A stretch of 49,686 nt of DNA. Origin: Saprospirales bacterium. GTDB lineage: Bacteria > Bacteroidota > Bacteroidia > Chitinophagales > Saprospiraceae. A program made the translations under genes and the position numbers. Shown one piece after another: positions 26,026 through 35,583 of the stretch (within the stretch, counting starts at the first letter, position 1; every line of letters begins with the position of its first letter). Location of the stretch: contig REEO01000073.1 in NCBI GenBank assembly GCA_007695035.1, positions 1 through 49,686 on the forward strand, given 5' to 3'. The notes below the pieces were generated by a model, which worked only from the letters and a program-made list of their open reading frames with translations, ran no database searches and was not told the origin of the DNA.

Positions 26026-27516
26026 TCATGTGTAAATAAATCCCAGGACTATATACAGCCCGGAAGTGAGTACTCCCGCAATCAGGGCGTAGGGCAACTG
26101 GGTTCTGACGTGGTCGATGTGATCTGAAGCTGAAGCCATGCTGGACAGAATGGTAGTGTCGCTGATGGGTGAGCAGTGGTCACCAAAAACACCTCCTCCC
26201 AGGACCGCTGCGATGGTCAATATCATCGGGGCATCCATACTCTCTGCCATAGGCACTGAAATTGCGATCATAATGGCAAAAGTACCCCAGGATGTTCCCG
26301 TGGAAAAGGCGATAAAAGCACTGACCACAAAGACTAAAAAGGGCACCAGGGCAGGGCTAAACAGCACCGAGGCCAAATCAGCAACATACTCGCCCGTTTG
26401 CAGTGTCCGGCACACATCACTTATCCCAAAAGCCAGTACCATCAGTAGGGCGAGCGGCATAAGCCCGGAAATTCCCTTCATGGTCATGTCCACCATTTCA
26501 CCCAAGTTGAATAAGTCCTGCAACTTGTAAAAAAACATACTAACCAGCAGCGAGGTAACCACAGCTGTCAGCACAGATGCAGAGCCGGAACCCTGGCCAA
26601 TGGCAAAGATAAATTTCCCAAATCCGGAACTGTCGGGTCTTTGCTCCAGGGCCGCTTCCCAGCCCGTAACTCCGAGCATAACCGGCATCATCAAAACCAT
26701 GACCGCGATGGGAAGCACCATATTTCTGGCGCGGTGGGCAATCCCCCTTTTTGCTTCGATATCCGTGAGTTCTTCAGAAACCATGGGTTTGGCCCCGTCC
26801 CTCATCAATTTACCCTCTTTGCGAGCCCGCTCTTCTGCTTTTTTCATGGGACCGATATCCCATCTGAAGAAAATCACCACCAGCACCAGCGCAATGGCCA
26901 GAATGGCGTAAAAATTTACCGCTGCAGCCTTGATAAGTGTTTGGAAAGGATCAGAAAACCCCTGACTTATCAGCAAACCCATAATGAAAGCACCCCAGGC
27001 ATTCAATGGAATTAAAATACAGGCCGGAGCGGAACTGGAATCCGCGATGTAGGCCAGTTTTTCCCGGGAAATTCGCATTTTGTCAAAAACGGGACGGTAA
27101 AGGGTGCCCACAGTGAGCACGGATATACTCGACTCCACAAAAACCAGGACACCGGTCACGGCTGCGAGAAACTGAACCATGGCCCGGCTGCGTGGAGAAT
27201 CCTCTTTGTCGTATTTTTCCAACCGTCGGTTGAGCACCTTAATAAATCCGGCGACACCCCCGGATCGCTGCATGAATACGATCAGCGCACCAACCAATGC
27301 ACAGAAAATTATGGTGCGGGTATTGCCGGGACTTTGAAATACAGCCACCAGGCCCTCGATGGTGTCGTAGGTGCCGGTAAGTGGATTCCCTCCAGCCACC
27401 ACCAACCAACCACTCCAAATTCCCAAAGTGAGCGATACAAATACCTGGCGGGTATAAATGGCCAGCACGATAGCCAGTAATGGGGGCAGCACCGACCAGA
27501 TACCAAATGTTTCCAT
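26026..27516 (-). CDS. nhaC: Na+/H+ antiporter, NhaC family
   Basis: Inner-membrane secondary transporter, about 496 aa with 11-13 TM helices, consistent with NhaC (TC 2.A.35). Typical stretches are GALIVFMQRSGGVAGF, VFVESSISVLTVGTLYRPVFD, IADSSSAPACILIPLNAWGAF and GGGVFGDHCSPISDTTILSSMAS, the last being a hallmark. The family exchanges sodium or an organic substrate (malate/lactate in relatives) for protons, supporting pH and salt balance. Start ATG 27516. It stands alone between two nearly identical 38-bp direct repeats plus heptad arrays, so it could be a movable or amplifiable unit. Confidence 0.93.
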   Translation of the reverse strand: METFGIWSVLPPLLAIVLAIYTRQVFVSLTLGIWSGWLVVAGGNPLTGTYDTIEGLVAVFQSPGNTRTIIFCALVGALIVFMQRSGGVAGFIKVLNRRLEKYDKEDSPRSRAMVQFLAAVTGVLVFVESSISVLTVGTLYRPVFDKMRISREKLAYIADSSSAPACILIPLNAWGAFIMGLLISQGFSDPFQTLIKAAAVNFYAILAIALVLVVIFFRWDIGPMKKAEERARKEGKLMRDGAKPMVSEELTDIEAKRGIAHRARNMVLPIAVMVLMMPVMLGVTGWEAALEQRPDSSGFGKFIFAIGQGSGSASVLTAVVTSLLVSMFFYKLQDLFNLGEMVDMTMKGISGLMPLALLMVLAFGISDVCRTLQTGEYVADLASVLFSPALVPFLVFVVSAFIAFSTGTSWGTFAIMIAISVPMAESMDAPMILTIAAVLGGGVFGDHCSPISDTTILSSMASASDHIDHVRTQLPYALIAGVLTSGLYIVLGFIYT

Positions 27517-27710
27517 CAACAGTTGTTTACTTCTCTATCAATTAAAATTCCGCAGTTGATTTGATTACAGGAAGCAATGTATTGTAAATTTTATTCATGA
27601 GGTAATAATCAGGAAAAAAATATTAGGAAGTTCAAACCCTATCCGCCATTCTCAATAAACATGACCTCCAACCTTCTGTGGTGGACCTCATTGGTTGATG
27701 GTTGTTGGCC

Positions 27711-27726
27711 CCCCAAAGCGTTGGGG
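27711..27726. repeat. CCCCAA-TTGGGG hairpin element
   Basis: CCCCAAAGCGTTGGGG: perfect 6-bp stem with a 4-base loop AGCG. The copy at 49569-49584 differs only in one loop base. Confidence 0.75.
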
Positions 27727-27942
27727 ACAAGCTGATGGCTGATGGAGTTTTGATTTTTTAGTTGTGAGTTTTAAGTTGTTTCTTTGTTGTAAGTCCTTCA
27801 CTTACAAAGTCATATTTATGATTTTGGGGTTGTAGGTTTGGAGGGTTTCTTTTTGGCTAAAACCTTGAAGAGCCCCTTTGCGCCTTCCTTTGCGGCTTAG
27901 CGGCTTAGTGTTAACCAAAATCCTATACAACGAACAAATCAT

Positions 27943-27980
27943 AAATCCCTCATTCCACCCTGAAGGTTAGAATTCTCGCC
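27943..27980 (+). repeat. Right 38-bp direct repeat flanking nhaC
   Basis: Same orientation and length as 25858-25895, with identical 15-bp left and 16-bp right blocks. Confidence 0.85.
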
Positions 27981-28010
27981 AAAAAAATTGTCCACTGTCA
28001 ATTAAAAAAC

Positions 28011-28042
28011 CCAATTTGTAATTCGTCATTCGCAATTGAATT
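28011..28042. repeat. AATTCGY heptad array
   Basis: CCAATTTGT AATTCGT CATTCGC AATTGAATT, same family as the array following the other nhaC direct repeat. Confidence 0.75.
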
Positions 28043-28051
28043 AATCCCCTA

Positions 28052-28837
28052 TTAACCAATCCCAAGATCCCGAATATACCGGTTCATATCCTCCGCTGAT
28101 TTAAAGCTGTCGCCGTTATTTTTAACCATTTCATCATCCGTCCTGCAACGTTTCTTTAATAATTTCAGGTCGGAAATCCATTGGTTGCCATCGTGAAAAT
28201 CCATTCCCTTGAAATCCCTGACCTTGTAGAGGGAAGTAGATCCGTAGCAAGTACCCAGATAGAGATACTCTAAATCGAGGGCCCGGAGATGATGGATGGT
28301 TTTCCACATCATATATTTTCCGGGTGCAAGAGCAGGGGGTAACTTGAGATTGTAGAAAGAAAACCAATAGTGGAACCCCTTGTCAAACTCACAGTAAAGC
28401 AAATAACCGAGGATTTCTCCGTCGAGTTGAAACTCCAAAATGCCGGATAAAAATGGCCACTCAAAAATGTACCGAAGACGAGTTGGGGGCATTTTGCCCT
28501 TTGAAAAACGCTCACCGGCGTATTCCAGCATAAAATCGACCACCCCTTCAGATTGCAGAAAGCTCAAATCCCGTTTTTGGACAGAAACCGACCGACCCTC
28601 GTACTTTCTAGAAAGTCTGCGATTCTCAGAAGTATCCTTGAATTTCGCCAAATCCACTTTCAGGCTTCTCGCCTTGTAAAAAACGGCATGGTTTAATTGG
28701 ACATTCCCCGTATAGGGCAGAAATCCGCGGTTGTAAACCTCGTCCAGTTCGTCCGCACTTTCAGGAATAGCGTAAATTCCGTAGGGAAAGGTATAGCTGC
28801 TGTAGTCCGGGTCTGCTTCTGCAAAAAATATCCTCAT
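28052..28837 (-). CDS. Arginyltransferase (ATE)-like GNAT-fold protein
   Basis: 261 aa. The sequence resembles the aminoacyl-tRNA-protein transferase family (COG2935): YNRGFLPYTGN near residues 35-45, HAVFYKARSLKVDL, ENRRLSRKY, and a GNAT-like C-terminal half with LYLGTCYGSTSLYKVRDFKG. In true ATE enzymes this architecture adds Arg or Leu to N-terminal residues as an N-degron. The N-terminal Cys cluster of classical ATE is not visible here, so the donor and acceptor may differ. ATG 28837 is clear. Neighbours (nhaC, SDR) do not help with function. I trust the superfamily more than the specific reaction. Confidence 0.65.
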   Translation of the reverse strand: MRIFFAEADPDYSSYTFPYGIYAIPESADELDEVYNRGFLPYTGNVQLNHAVFYKARSLKVDLAKFKDTSENRRLSRKYEGRSVSVQKRDLSFLQSEGVVDFMLEYAGERFSKGKMPPTRLRYIFEWPFLSGILEFQLDGEILGYLLYCEFDKGFHYWFSFYNLKLPPALAPGKYMMWKTIHHLRALDLEYLYLGTCYGSTSLYKVRDFKGMDFHDGNQWISDLKLLKKRCRTDDEMVKNNGDSFKSAEDMNRYIRDLGIG

Positions 28838-28996
28838 GGGCCGATTTCTGTTTAGTTGCTATAGCCAACCTTTGGTTTTGCGGTTGCAGCAAATATAAGA
28901 CAGAATCAACAAAGAAGGACATAGCCTGCATCAAATCACCGGACTCACACAAACCGGCAAGTAACCAATTAGACAATACCTGGTATCAGAAATCCA

Positions 28997-29707
28997 TTAT
29001 TTTTTTGGAGGCATGGAGGGTCGCACCTCGATTTTGGATGGCAGGGTGCGGTGGTCCAGTTTTTCCAGGTCCAGCACCATTTGGCCAATGTCTTCCGGTT
29101 GAATTTTCCAACTGTCTTTTTCCCCCGGGACGTTGTTGTTGAAATGCGTGGCTACGGAACCCGGCATAATGGTGGAAGTGCGGATTCCAAGATTTCTCAA
29201 ATCCAACATAACGGCCTGGGTAAAACCCACCAATCCAAATTTACTGGCATTATAGGCTGCACCATTGGGGAAAAAATTGGTTCCCGCCAAGCTGGCAATG
29301 GTGATGAATAGACCCTTCGTTTCTTTGAGGTGGTCCACTCCCGCTTTGATGGTGTGGAAAACCCCGGTTAAATTTATATCAATGGTCTCCTTCCACTGCT
29401 CATCGGTCATCTCTTCAATACTGGCAAAATGCCCCACGCCGGCATTGGCGACCAGCAAGTCCAACTGTCCGAACTTTTTAACCACCTTGTCGGCTACTTC
29501 TCGCTGTCTAGCCCCATCTCTCACATCGCAAACATAACCCTCCACCAGGCCGCTGTGCTTTACATTCAATTTCTTCAACGCAGCCTCAACGGACTCTTCA
29601 CTGGTTCCGGTAATGCCGACATGCCAGCCATTTTCGAGCAAAACTACTGCAATTCCATATCCGATTCCTTTGGTGCCGCCGGTAATCAGCGCTGTCTTCT
29701 TATTCAT
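28997..29707 (-). CDS. Short-chain dehydrogenase/reductase
   Basis: Classical SDR, 236 aa, cytoplasmic NAD(P)-dependent oxidoreductase. Cofactor motif TGGTKGIG at residues 9-16, NAG at about 89-91, catalytic Ser in IASLAG and Y-N-A-S-K for the YxxxK pair. The KxxxxxGxG spacing and basic residue after it are compatible with NADP preference, but I cannot be sure. The PGSVATHF segment is the usual loop after beta-6. The substrate is unknown. Single gene, ATG start clear. Confidence 0.9.
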   Translation of the reverse strand: MNKKTALITGGTKGIGYGIAVVLLENGWHVGITGTSEESVEAALKKLNVKHSGLVEGYVCDVRDGARQREVADKVVKKFGQLDLLVANAGVGHFASIEEMTDEQWKETIDINLTGVFHTIKAGVDHLKETKGLFITIASLAGTNFFPNGAAYNASKFGLVGFTQAVMLDLRNLGIRTSTIMPGSVATHFNNNVPGEKDSWKIQPEDIGQMVLDLEKLDHRTLPSKIEVRPSMPPKK

Positions 29708-29838
29708 TTCAGTTCAGTTTTTGTACAGAGGTCTAACAAGAACAGCAGCATATCGTTTAGGTGAGCATCCAGGGTTTTCAAAATGGATTAATCCATTTTG
29801 AAAGATGGTAAACTTGTGAAAGTACATTGTGGGCATTC

Positions 29839-31284
29839 TCATTTATTCTTCCACCCATACTCCATTTTGACCAAAATCGCCAACCAAAGCCAGAAGAAAG
29901 TGCCTACTTTATCTACCTCGATCTGATCATTCATGAGTTGCAGCAACAAAATAACGATCATTGAAGCTGTGACGGCAGTAAGAAGGTTCCGGTCAGGGCC
30001 GGGATCGAGTTTTTCGTAAATCTTTTGAGCCCTGACGAGGAAGACCACGATGAGTGCAAAAAATATGAGAAAGCCGGGAATTCCCTGCTCGACCATCAAC
30101 ATGAGGTAGTAATTGTGGATACCGGACTGCTCGGGATTGTCGCTCACATAGGTCTGGAAACTCAGCACCGTATAGGGTTTATAACTTCCGTAGAAATTAT
30201 TGGGACCAAAGCCCGTGATCGGTTCATCCACCACCATGTAGTAGCCGGCAATCCACCGGTAAAATCGCTCCATAGTGGATATATCCTCAAATTGGTAAGT
30301 GGCCTCCAGCAAATTGTCAAAGCGCTGATGCATAATCGTCCTGTCGAAATCCGGAGAGTGCTCAAGGTAAGTCTCCCCTTCAAACATGTACCAACTGAGA
30401 AATCCGGCCGCCAGCACACCGGCCACCAGTATAGGATTAATGAGTTTGAATCTGAGGATAAAAGGAGTGAATGCAGCTGCTACTGCAGCAATCATTGCCG
30501 CTCTGGTGTAGCCGAAATACATGGCGACCACCAGAAATAAAAAAGAGACGGCAAGAAACTTCCGCCAGCCCGGCCTTTTTGACGACTCGGTATAGAGGTA
30601 GGCCAAAATGGGGAGAAACAGGGCAATTAAAGAGGAGTAATTGACCTTATTTCTGTAAAAGGGATCTACGACGGAGTTTATACTCGCAAATGTCAGCCCC
30701 CCCTCGATGGCATGGCGAACAAAAATAATCACAGCTGTAAATAATAGGGAGGCAAAAACAGCGGTCATGATTTTATTGAATTTCTGCCGGCTGTCCAACA
30801 TGTAGTAGGAGAGGAGAAAAAACACCCCTACGTACCACAGTTTTGACAGAAAAAATTTTAGGGCAACCACCTGATCCACCGCGTAAATAAAGGTGATAAA
30901 TATCCAACCGAGGTGTAGGACGATAAGGGCAAATACAGGATGCTTGAAAGCAGCGGAATTCCTTATACGACTGCTGTGTGACCACATCAAAATGTAGAAG
31001 CCAAACAATATCCACATAATGGGCTCTGCGGGCATATCCGTGCCCAGAGAATCCGTGACAGAGAATTCAGTGGAAAGTGGGATGGTAATCCAGAGGAGGA
31101 GAAATAATTTTTCAAACTGAGTGACAGAAAAAACCACCACTAGCAAAATGAAAGGAATGGCTACCGGCACTATGGACTCCAGTGCTATCGCCATGCTTAC
31201 ACAGACCACCACCAGCGCAAAGTAAATCAAACTCATTCCTTCACGCCAATCGCGATATTTCAGAATGTTGGTTAAGCTGCTCAC
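29839..31284 (-). CDS. O-antigen ligase/polymerase family membrane protein
   Basis: Multi-pass (about 11-12 TM) protein of 481 aa. The Wzy_C/WaaL-type periplasmic loop is visible around residues 300-395, with GFGPNNFYGSYKPY, and SGIHNYYLMLMVEQGIPGF containing the conserved His. It either polymerises polysaccharide repeat units or ligates them to a lipid. It starts with GTG at 31284, which overlaps the stop of the upstream wzz-like gene as GTGA, so the two are translationally coupled. Together with the flippase further upstream this forms a compact Wzx/Wzy-type export block lacking local glycosyltransferases. Confidence 0.88.
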   Translation of the reverse strand: MSSLTNILKYRDWREGMSLIYFALVVVCVSMAIALESIVPVAIPFILLVVVFSVTQFEKLFLLLWITIPLSTEFSVTDSLGTDMPAEPIMWILFGFYILMWSHSSRIRNSAAFKHPVFALIVLHLGWIFITFIYAVDQVVALKFFLSKLWYVGVFFLLSYYMLDSRQKFNKIMTAVFASLLFTAVIIFVRHAIEGGLTFASINSVVDPFYRNKVNYSSLIALFLPILAYLYTESSKRPGWRKFLAVSFLFLVVAMYFGYTRAAMIAAVAAAFTPFILRFKLINPILVAGVLAAGFLSWYMFEGETYLEHSPDFDRTIMHQRFDNLLEATYQFEDISTMERFYRWIAGYYMVVDEPITGFGPNNFYGSYKPYTVLSFQTYVSDNPEQSGIHNYYLMLMVEQGIPGFLIFFALIVVFLVRAQKIYEKLDPGPDRNLLTAVTASMIVILLLQLMNDQIEVDKVGTFFWLWLAILVKMEYGWKNK

Positions 31285-32402
31285 CCTTTTTTGATTCTTT
31301 CCGCTAGTTCCGGATCAATGGAATGAAATAAAAGTAAACCTACGGTAGCAAATAACAGCACTCCCAAAACAGCCCCTCCCACAATCAATGATCTGGCGGG
31401 TCTGGACTTTCTATCGGCCGGCAGTGCCTCCTGCACCACAAATACAGCAGAATAGGGAGCTTCGTTAGCTGCAATTATTTTCTTCATTCGAATCCTTTCG
31501 AAAGTCAATTGGTTGCTCTCACGTTCAAATCGGTTTTTTACCAATTCAAACTGACCCACACCCTCGTTAAATCGCTGTAATCCGGTCAATTCATCAGTGG
31601 CCTCACCCGTGAGAAACCTGAATTGCTGCTCCATTCCCATCAAATTGGCCTCCATAAAGGCAATGGTGTCCCGGGATATCCTGGGATTGGCTGACAATCT
31701 ATCAAATCGCACACGCTCCCGCTGTAACTTGGACTCCAATTCCGTTATAATAGAAGAGTACATTTCAGACTGTGCTTCCACACTGAAAATTCCGTATTTT
31801 TCCCGCAGTGTGCGTAAACTGTCCTTGAGGTCAACAACCATTCCTTCTTTTTCCCCGACTGCTCTCTGCATCACCTCCAACATCTCCGCTTGTGCATTGC
31901 GGATTATAGCAGTAGCGAGATCAGATATTTTCTCCCGTGCGGCTCTCGCCATTTCCATAGCAACCTCGGGGTCGGTATCTTCAACGGACAGCTCCACAGC
32001 TCCGCGTCGAGTTTTCCTGACCTCGAAGTTCTTCTGCAGTTTGTTCCTCAGCCTCGTCCTCCAGTGCCTGCTGCCTTCCTCAATACCATATCGCTCAGAG
32101 AGATTAAATTCATCGATTAAAAAATCAAACAATTGAGGAGACTCTGCCATTGACAAAAGCCTGTCCAACTCAATATCGGTGCCGTAAAACCGCATATCGG
32201 AATCAGTTTCACCAAAAATTATATTTGGCTTGAGCAGGTCTTCACTGGTTGGATAAAATATGGTCTCCGACTTGTAGTAATTGGGCATGGTCAGGGTAAT
32301 TGCAGCCGAGACCACGAAAGTGACCAGACACAGGACAATCAGCCGGATTCGGTTTTTATACAGGACATTGGCAAGAGAGATTATTTTGTCTTGTGATTCC
32401 AT
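31281..32402 (-). CDS. Wzz-type polysaccharide chain-length protein
   Basis: 373 aa, polysaccharide co-polymerase. N-terminal TM helix (about 14-34), then the Wzz motif LTMPNYYKSETIFYPTSED. A long helical periplasmic region (about 150-300) follows, and the last TM helix near 345-363 is preceded by ALPADRKSRPARSLIVGG, the usual Pro-rich entry. There is no cytoplasmic tyrosine kinase domain, so it is an O-antigen or exopolysaccharide type 1a/2b-like co-polymerase. It should set chain length with the downstream polymerase, which it overlaps by GTGA. Confidence 0.88.
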   Translation of the reverse strand: MESQDKIISLANVLYKNRIRLIVLCLVTFVVSAAITLTMPNYYKSETIFYPTSEDLLKPNIIFGETDSDMRFYGTDIELDRLLSMAESPQLFDFLIDEFNLSERYGIEEGSRHWRTRLRNKLQKNFEVRKTRRGAVELSVEDTDPEVAMEMARAAREKISDLATAIIRNAQAEMLEVMQRAVGEKEGMVVDLKDSLRTLREKYGIFSVEAQSEMYSSIITELESKLQRERVRFDRLSANPRISRDTIAFMEANLMGMEQQFRFLTGEATDELTGLQRFNEGVGQFELVKNRFERESNQLTFERIRMKKIIAANEAPYSAVFVVQEALPADRKSRPARSLIVGGAVLGVLLFATVGLLLFHSIDPELAERIKKG

Positions 32403-32460
32403 AGTTTTTATTAAATTGCTGCAAAAGTAGCAAATTAACGTGGATTCAGCGGGTGAGCGT

Positions 32461-33912
32461 TTACGTCTTTAGCCATTTTCGAATGGTATCCCTTTTTTTA
32501 TAGGCTTCAAAAAGGGTTGGCACAAAAAGGACAGCCCATATTACAAGCGTCAGCAAAGCGCGGTTTTCCATACCCACAGGCTGATTCAGACGATCTAAAA
32601 AGAGCCAGCTGACCACAATCATTGCAAGCAATAGTAGAGAAAAACCTAGCTTTTTAAAATCCACCCTCGAGGAGATAAATTTAACACACCTCAGGGAAAG
32701 TAACAGGGCAATTCCGGCCTGAGTGACCAGGGTGGCCACACAAGCGCCTACAATTCCATAAAGTGGAATCAACAAGAGATTGAGCACCAAATTGAACACC
32801 ACCCCTGCACCAAAAATGACATTTATATACTTCAGGTCCCCGTGCGACAACAAATAGCTTCCGCTGATGTGAAAAATGGATTTTGCTACAAAAGCCAGGG
32901 CGAGCAGACTTAGTACCAATCCCGCAAAAGGTCCGGGCTCTTCATAGAGTAATTCCATGATGTCACTGGCGAAAAACAATAACAATGCCAGTATCGCAAG
33001 GGATGTAATCCATACCAGCTCCATACCAAAATGATAGAGACCGGAAGGATCGAGTTTGCGGGAGAGCAATTTGCTAAACATGGGATAGAGCAGGCCTACA
33101 AACAGAAAGGTAAACATGGCAGCAGCATCGTAAAGTCTGAAAGAAGCGGCATAGTAGCCGGCCTGGGTTTCTCCGTCTTCCATCATCAAACCGATCATCA
33201 CGCCATCAAGCCGGTTGTAAAAAAAGGTGGACAGGAGGATGAGTGCAAAGGGCCAGCTCTTTCTGAACACCAGGAAAAAATACTTCAAATCCGGTTTCTT
33301 CCACATGCTTTTCAACCTGGGACTCAGCATTATCAGGCAAATAATAGTGACCAGCAGAAAGGAAACCGTCTGGGCCAGGGCAAACCAAATTATCTGAAAG
33401 CTGTCTGAAAATGCCGGGTGAAGCAGTAGAAATCCCACTATTAGGATCATGATAATCTTATCTGTTACCGACAAAATACTGTCGTGACGGTACCAGCCAA
33501 GACCTGCCACATTGCTTCGCAGATACCCATTCAGAGAATCCAGAAAGAGATTGAAAGCGATGAGAACAAATAATAATGGATAGAGAACAACCAGCCCCAT
33601 GACAGACCCTACAATGAGTGCCACTGTGACAAAAAGTATTCCCAGCAACAATTTCATGGAGAGAATGTGAGGGAAGTATTTCGAGAGCAGGGTTTCGTTC
33701 AGGGAAATGAAACGGTTGTTGAAATTTTGGATGCCCAGGTCATTGATTACCTGAAAAAGATATACATACCCCAACAAGTAAAAATAGAGTCCGTATGATT
33801 CGGGACCAACTGCATTTTGCACACCCACATCAATACCGAAAATGTAGAGCGGTTTGATCATCAGGTTGACCAGAACCAGAAATACCAGATTTATCGCAAA
33901 CTCCTTCTTCAC
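32461..33912 (-). CDS. Wzx-like polysaccharide flippase
   Basis: Oligosaccharide flippase of the MATE/MOP superfamily, about 483 aa, with 12-14 TM helices. It moves lipid-linked glycan units across the inner membrane. The N-terminus VKKEFAINLVFLVLVNLMIKPLYIFGIDVGVQN and the later GYYAASFRLYDAAAMFTFLFVGLLYPMFSK are typical. Start: no ATG is in frame. GTG at 33912 gives the usual family N-terminus; TTG at 33954 or 33996 would add 14-28 residues. It is upstream of the wzz-like and ligase-like genes on the same strand with a 58-bp gap. Confidence 0.88.
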   Translation of the reverse strand: MKKEFAINLVFLVLVNLMIKPLYIFGIDVGVQNAVGPESYGLYFYLLGYVYLFQVINDLGIQNFNNRFISLNETLLSKYFPHILSMKLLLGILFVTVALIVGSVMGLVVLYPLLFVLIAFNLFLDSLNGYLRSNVAGLGWYRHDSILSVTDKIIMILIVGFLLLHPAFSDSFQIIWFALAQTVSFLLVTIICLIMLSPRLKSMWKKPDLKYFFLVFRKSWPFALILLSTFFYNRLDGVMIGLMMEDGETQAGYYAASFRLYDAAAMFTFLFVGLLYPMFSKLLSRKLDPSGLYHFGMELVWITSLAILALLLFFASDIMELLYEEPGPFAGLVLSLLALAFVAKSIFHISGSYLLSHGDLKYINVIFGAGVVFNLVLNLLLIPLYGIVGACVATLVTQAGIALLLSLRCVKFISSRVDFKKLGFSLLLLAMIVVSWLFLDRLNQPVGMENRALLTLVIWAVLFVPTLFEAYKKRDTIRKWLKT

Positions 33913-34110
33913 CGATCTGTCATTTGAGGCGGAAAGATAGGATTTTTTTGAGAGTAAGAGGGTCCCGATGCACCTGGGCAGACAACACACGGACAACTTA
34001 CACAGGCATTTTCTCGTTAATATACCTCGCGACCGGCGTTTGGTGTTTATACTGAAATGTTATAAATTGCGAACGATAAAAAAATCAGCAGAACCAGGAA
34101 AAACCAACAG

Positions 34111-34512
34111 ATGAGTTTAAAGAAAATAACAGGGATCTTATTATCGGGAATTTTGATAGCAGGGCTTTTAACACTGCAAAGCTGCGATTCTCAGGAAAAA
34201 CTATATGAAATGCTGGAAGGCGATTGGCACGGAGTCTCCTGGGTGCTTGAGGATTCAGACCGGGGCTATGACGCCAGCGGGGTACAATTTACCTTCAATG
34301 AAGATCGGACCTACTCCGCAAAGCTGGGCGCCCGGGAGGAAAAAGGAGATTATTGGCTCGCCAATCAAATGCTCTACACCCACGCCGTGGACCAGGATGA
34401 AATGTCAGTGAGGGTCCAGCGATTGACCAACGACACCCTGGTTTTCAGAATGAATCGAGGGGGTCAGATGGAAATCCTGACTTTGGCAAAAGACCATGAG
34501 GAAGAGGAGTGA
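34111..34512 (+). CDS. Lipocalin-like lipoprotein
   Basis: 133 aa exported lipoprotein. Signal with lipobox LQSC (Cys about 29). The mature part begins EKLYEMLEGDWHGVSW and includes FTFNEDRTYSAKLG and KGDYWLANQMLYTH, the beta-strand pattern of lipocalin-like DUF4923/DUF5004-type proteins. The C-terminus is acidic. Likely a small outer-membrane-facing binding protein; ligand unknown. It is a single gene, convergent with the His/Met-rich protein gene (6 bp between the stops). Confidence 0.75.
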   Translation: MSLKKITGILLSGILIAGLLTLQSCDSQEKLYEMLEGDWHGVSWVLEDSDRGYDASGVQFTFNEDRTYSAKLGAREEKGDYWLANQMLYTHAVDQDEMSVRVQRLTNDTLVFRMNRGGQMEILTLAKDHEEEE

Positions 34513-34518
34513 TTTTTC

Positions 34519-34962
34519 TCACTGAAAATACGCACCCAATATCCGGTAAGACTCAGACAGTGCAGCAATTAATTTTTCTGCTTCCTCCGCACCCTCTGCC
34601 CTTTTGAGCTGGTTGACCAGCCTTAGATGTGGATGGAGCCACTTGTGGAGCATGTCGTGAGCAGGCCCGGTCATTGAACAGCTGAAAATGAGGTTCGAGT
34701 TGGACTCTGAAAGGCTTCTAGCCAGCTTTAGATAATCCTCCTCAGAAGAATTGAGGTATTCATTCAGCCTTTTTTTCCCCTCTTTAATATGGCCCATCAT
34801 CTCCGCTTCAATCTCCCATTTTTCCCCGTTATTAAGCATCAATTCGGGATCTTTCAAATCGGTAGAAAAACCGGCCTCATTCTGAGACTGACACGGAACG
34901 GCCATGGCTAAAAATCCACCCAATACAAGGGCACTGAGAGCCAAAAAATTAATCCATTTCAT
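34519..34962 (-). CDS. Exported His/Met-rich small protein, possible metal binder
   Basis: 147 aa, not assigned to a named family. Signal peptide (about 1-27) ending near PCQSQ. The body is helical. A cluster with C95, M97, H102, M104, H106, H110 and H112 (CSMTGPAHDMLHKWLHPHL) has ligands suited to copper or another soft metal and loosely recalls the CxM...HxWL pattern of DUF3347-like proteins. Met-Met-Gly-His at 55-58 may add ligands. It is 30 bp downstream of a TetR gene on the same strand, so regulator and exported protein are probably co-expressed and share the palindromic operators at 35584 and 35612. A periplasmic metal-sensing or buffering role is inference. Confidence 0.7.
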   Translation of the reverse strand: MKWINFLALSALVLGGFLAMAVPCQSQNEAGFSTDLKDPELMLNNGEKWEIEAEMMGHIKEGKKRLNEYLNSSEEDYLKLARSLSESNSNLIFSCSMTGPAHDMLHKWLHPHLRLVNQLKRAEGAEEAEKLIAALSESYRILGAYFQ

Positions 34963-34992
34963 AATCCAAAATTTTTGATGAGTATACTTTAT

Positions 34993-35577
34993 TTATTTCG
35001 CTATAACCTTTAGTAAAGCGCGGACACTTTCCATTCCGCTTTTTTTAATGTCGTAATCAAATCCCATAGCGCGCCATTTGAACATCTGTAACCGGAAAGC
35101 ACCGATGATTATGTGAATAAGTTCCTCACATTTCACCTCATCTGTAAAAAAGCCCTTCTTCTGTCCTTCAAAGACCACGGGGAAAAGGTGTCGCATTTTG
35201 ACCTGCATAATAGCGAGAATACGCTCATTGATGCTTTCACTTTGTTCCATGAGTCCGTCGGAAAAAACAGCCACGACATACTGCTTATTTTTGCTGAAAA
35301 ACCGAAGCTGGTTTTCAAAGATGGCCAAAAGTTTTTCCGGTGGATCCTTTTCCATGGTCTTTAATCCGCCCAATCGCTCATTCATATTGAGTGCCAGGTA
35401 TTCCAACATCAAGAGTACAATTTCCTCCTTACTTTGAAAGTGGCGGTAAACAGCACTTTCCGAGAATTGCATTTCCCTTGCGATGTTTTTAATGGTAAGT
35501 CCTCCGATACCCGATTCTGTAAGCAACTTTCCGGCTACATCGATGATTTCCTTTTGTCGCTCAGTTATTTTTTCCAT
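34993..35577 (-). CDS. TetR/AcrR-family transcriptional regulator
   Basis: About 194 aa DNA-binding repressor. The N-terminal HTH (about 5-50) shows AGKLLTESGIGGLTIKNIAREMQFSESAVYRHFQSKEEIV, with the canonical recognition helix SESAVYRHF. The C-terminal ligand domain is helical and unassigned. ATG 35577 is preferred; GTG 35595 also exists but lies inside a 16-bp palindrome that is more likely an operator. It is co-directional with the His/Met-rich protein gene 30 bp downstream, so it probably autoregulates that pair. Confidence 0.92.
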   Translation of the reverse strand: MEKITERQKEIIDVAGKLLTESGIGGLTIKNIAREMQFSESAVYRHFQSKEEIVLLMLEYLALNMNERLGGLKTMEKDPPEKLLAIFENQLRFFSKNKQYVVAVFSDGLMEQSESINERILAIMQVKMRHLFPVVFEGQKKGFFTDEVKCEELIHIIIGAFRLQMFKWRAMGFDYDIKKSGMESVRALLKVIAK

Positions 35578-35583
35578 AGGTTT

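Larger units (their letters stand above)
27517..28051. repeat. Repeat-rich spacer upstream of nhaC
   Basis: No gene seen in 535 bp. It holds, in order: the CCCCAA-AGCG-TTGGGG hairpin at 27711-27726, a GTTGTGA-type heptad stretch at 27757-27793, a CGCAGA-family fragment (TTTGCGCCTTCCTTTGCGG) near 27880-27900, the 38-bp direct repeat at 27943-27980 and an AATTCGY array at 28011-28042. Confidence 0.8.
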
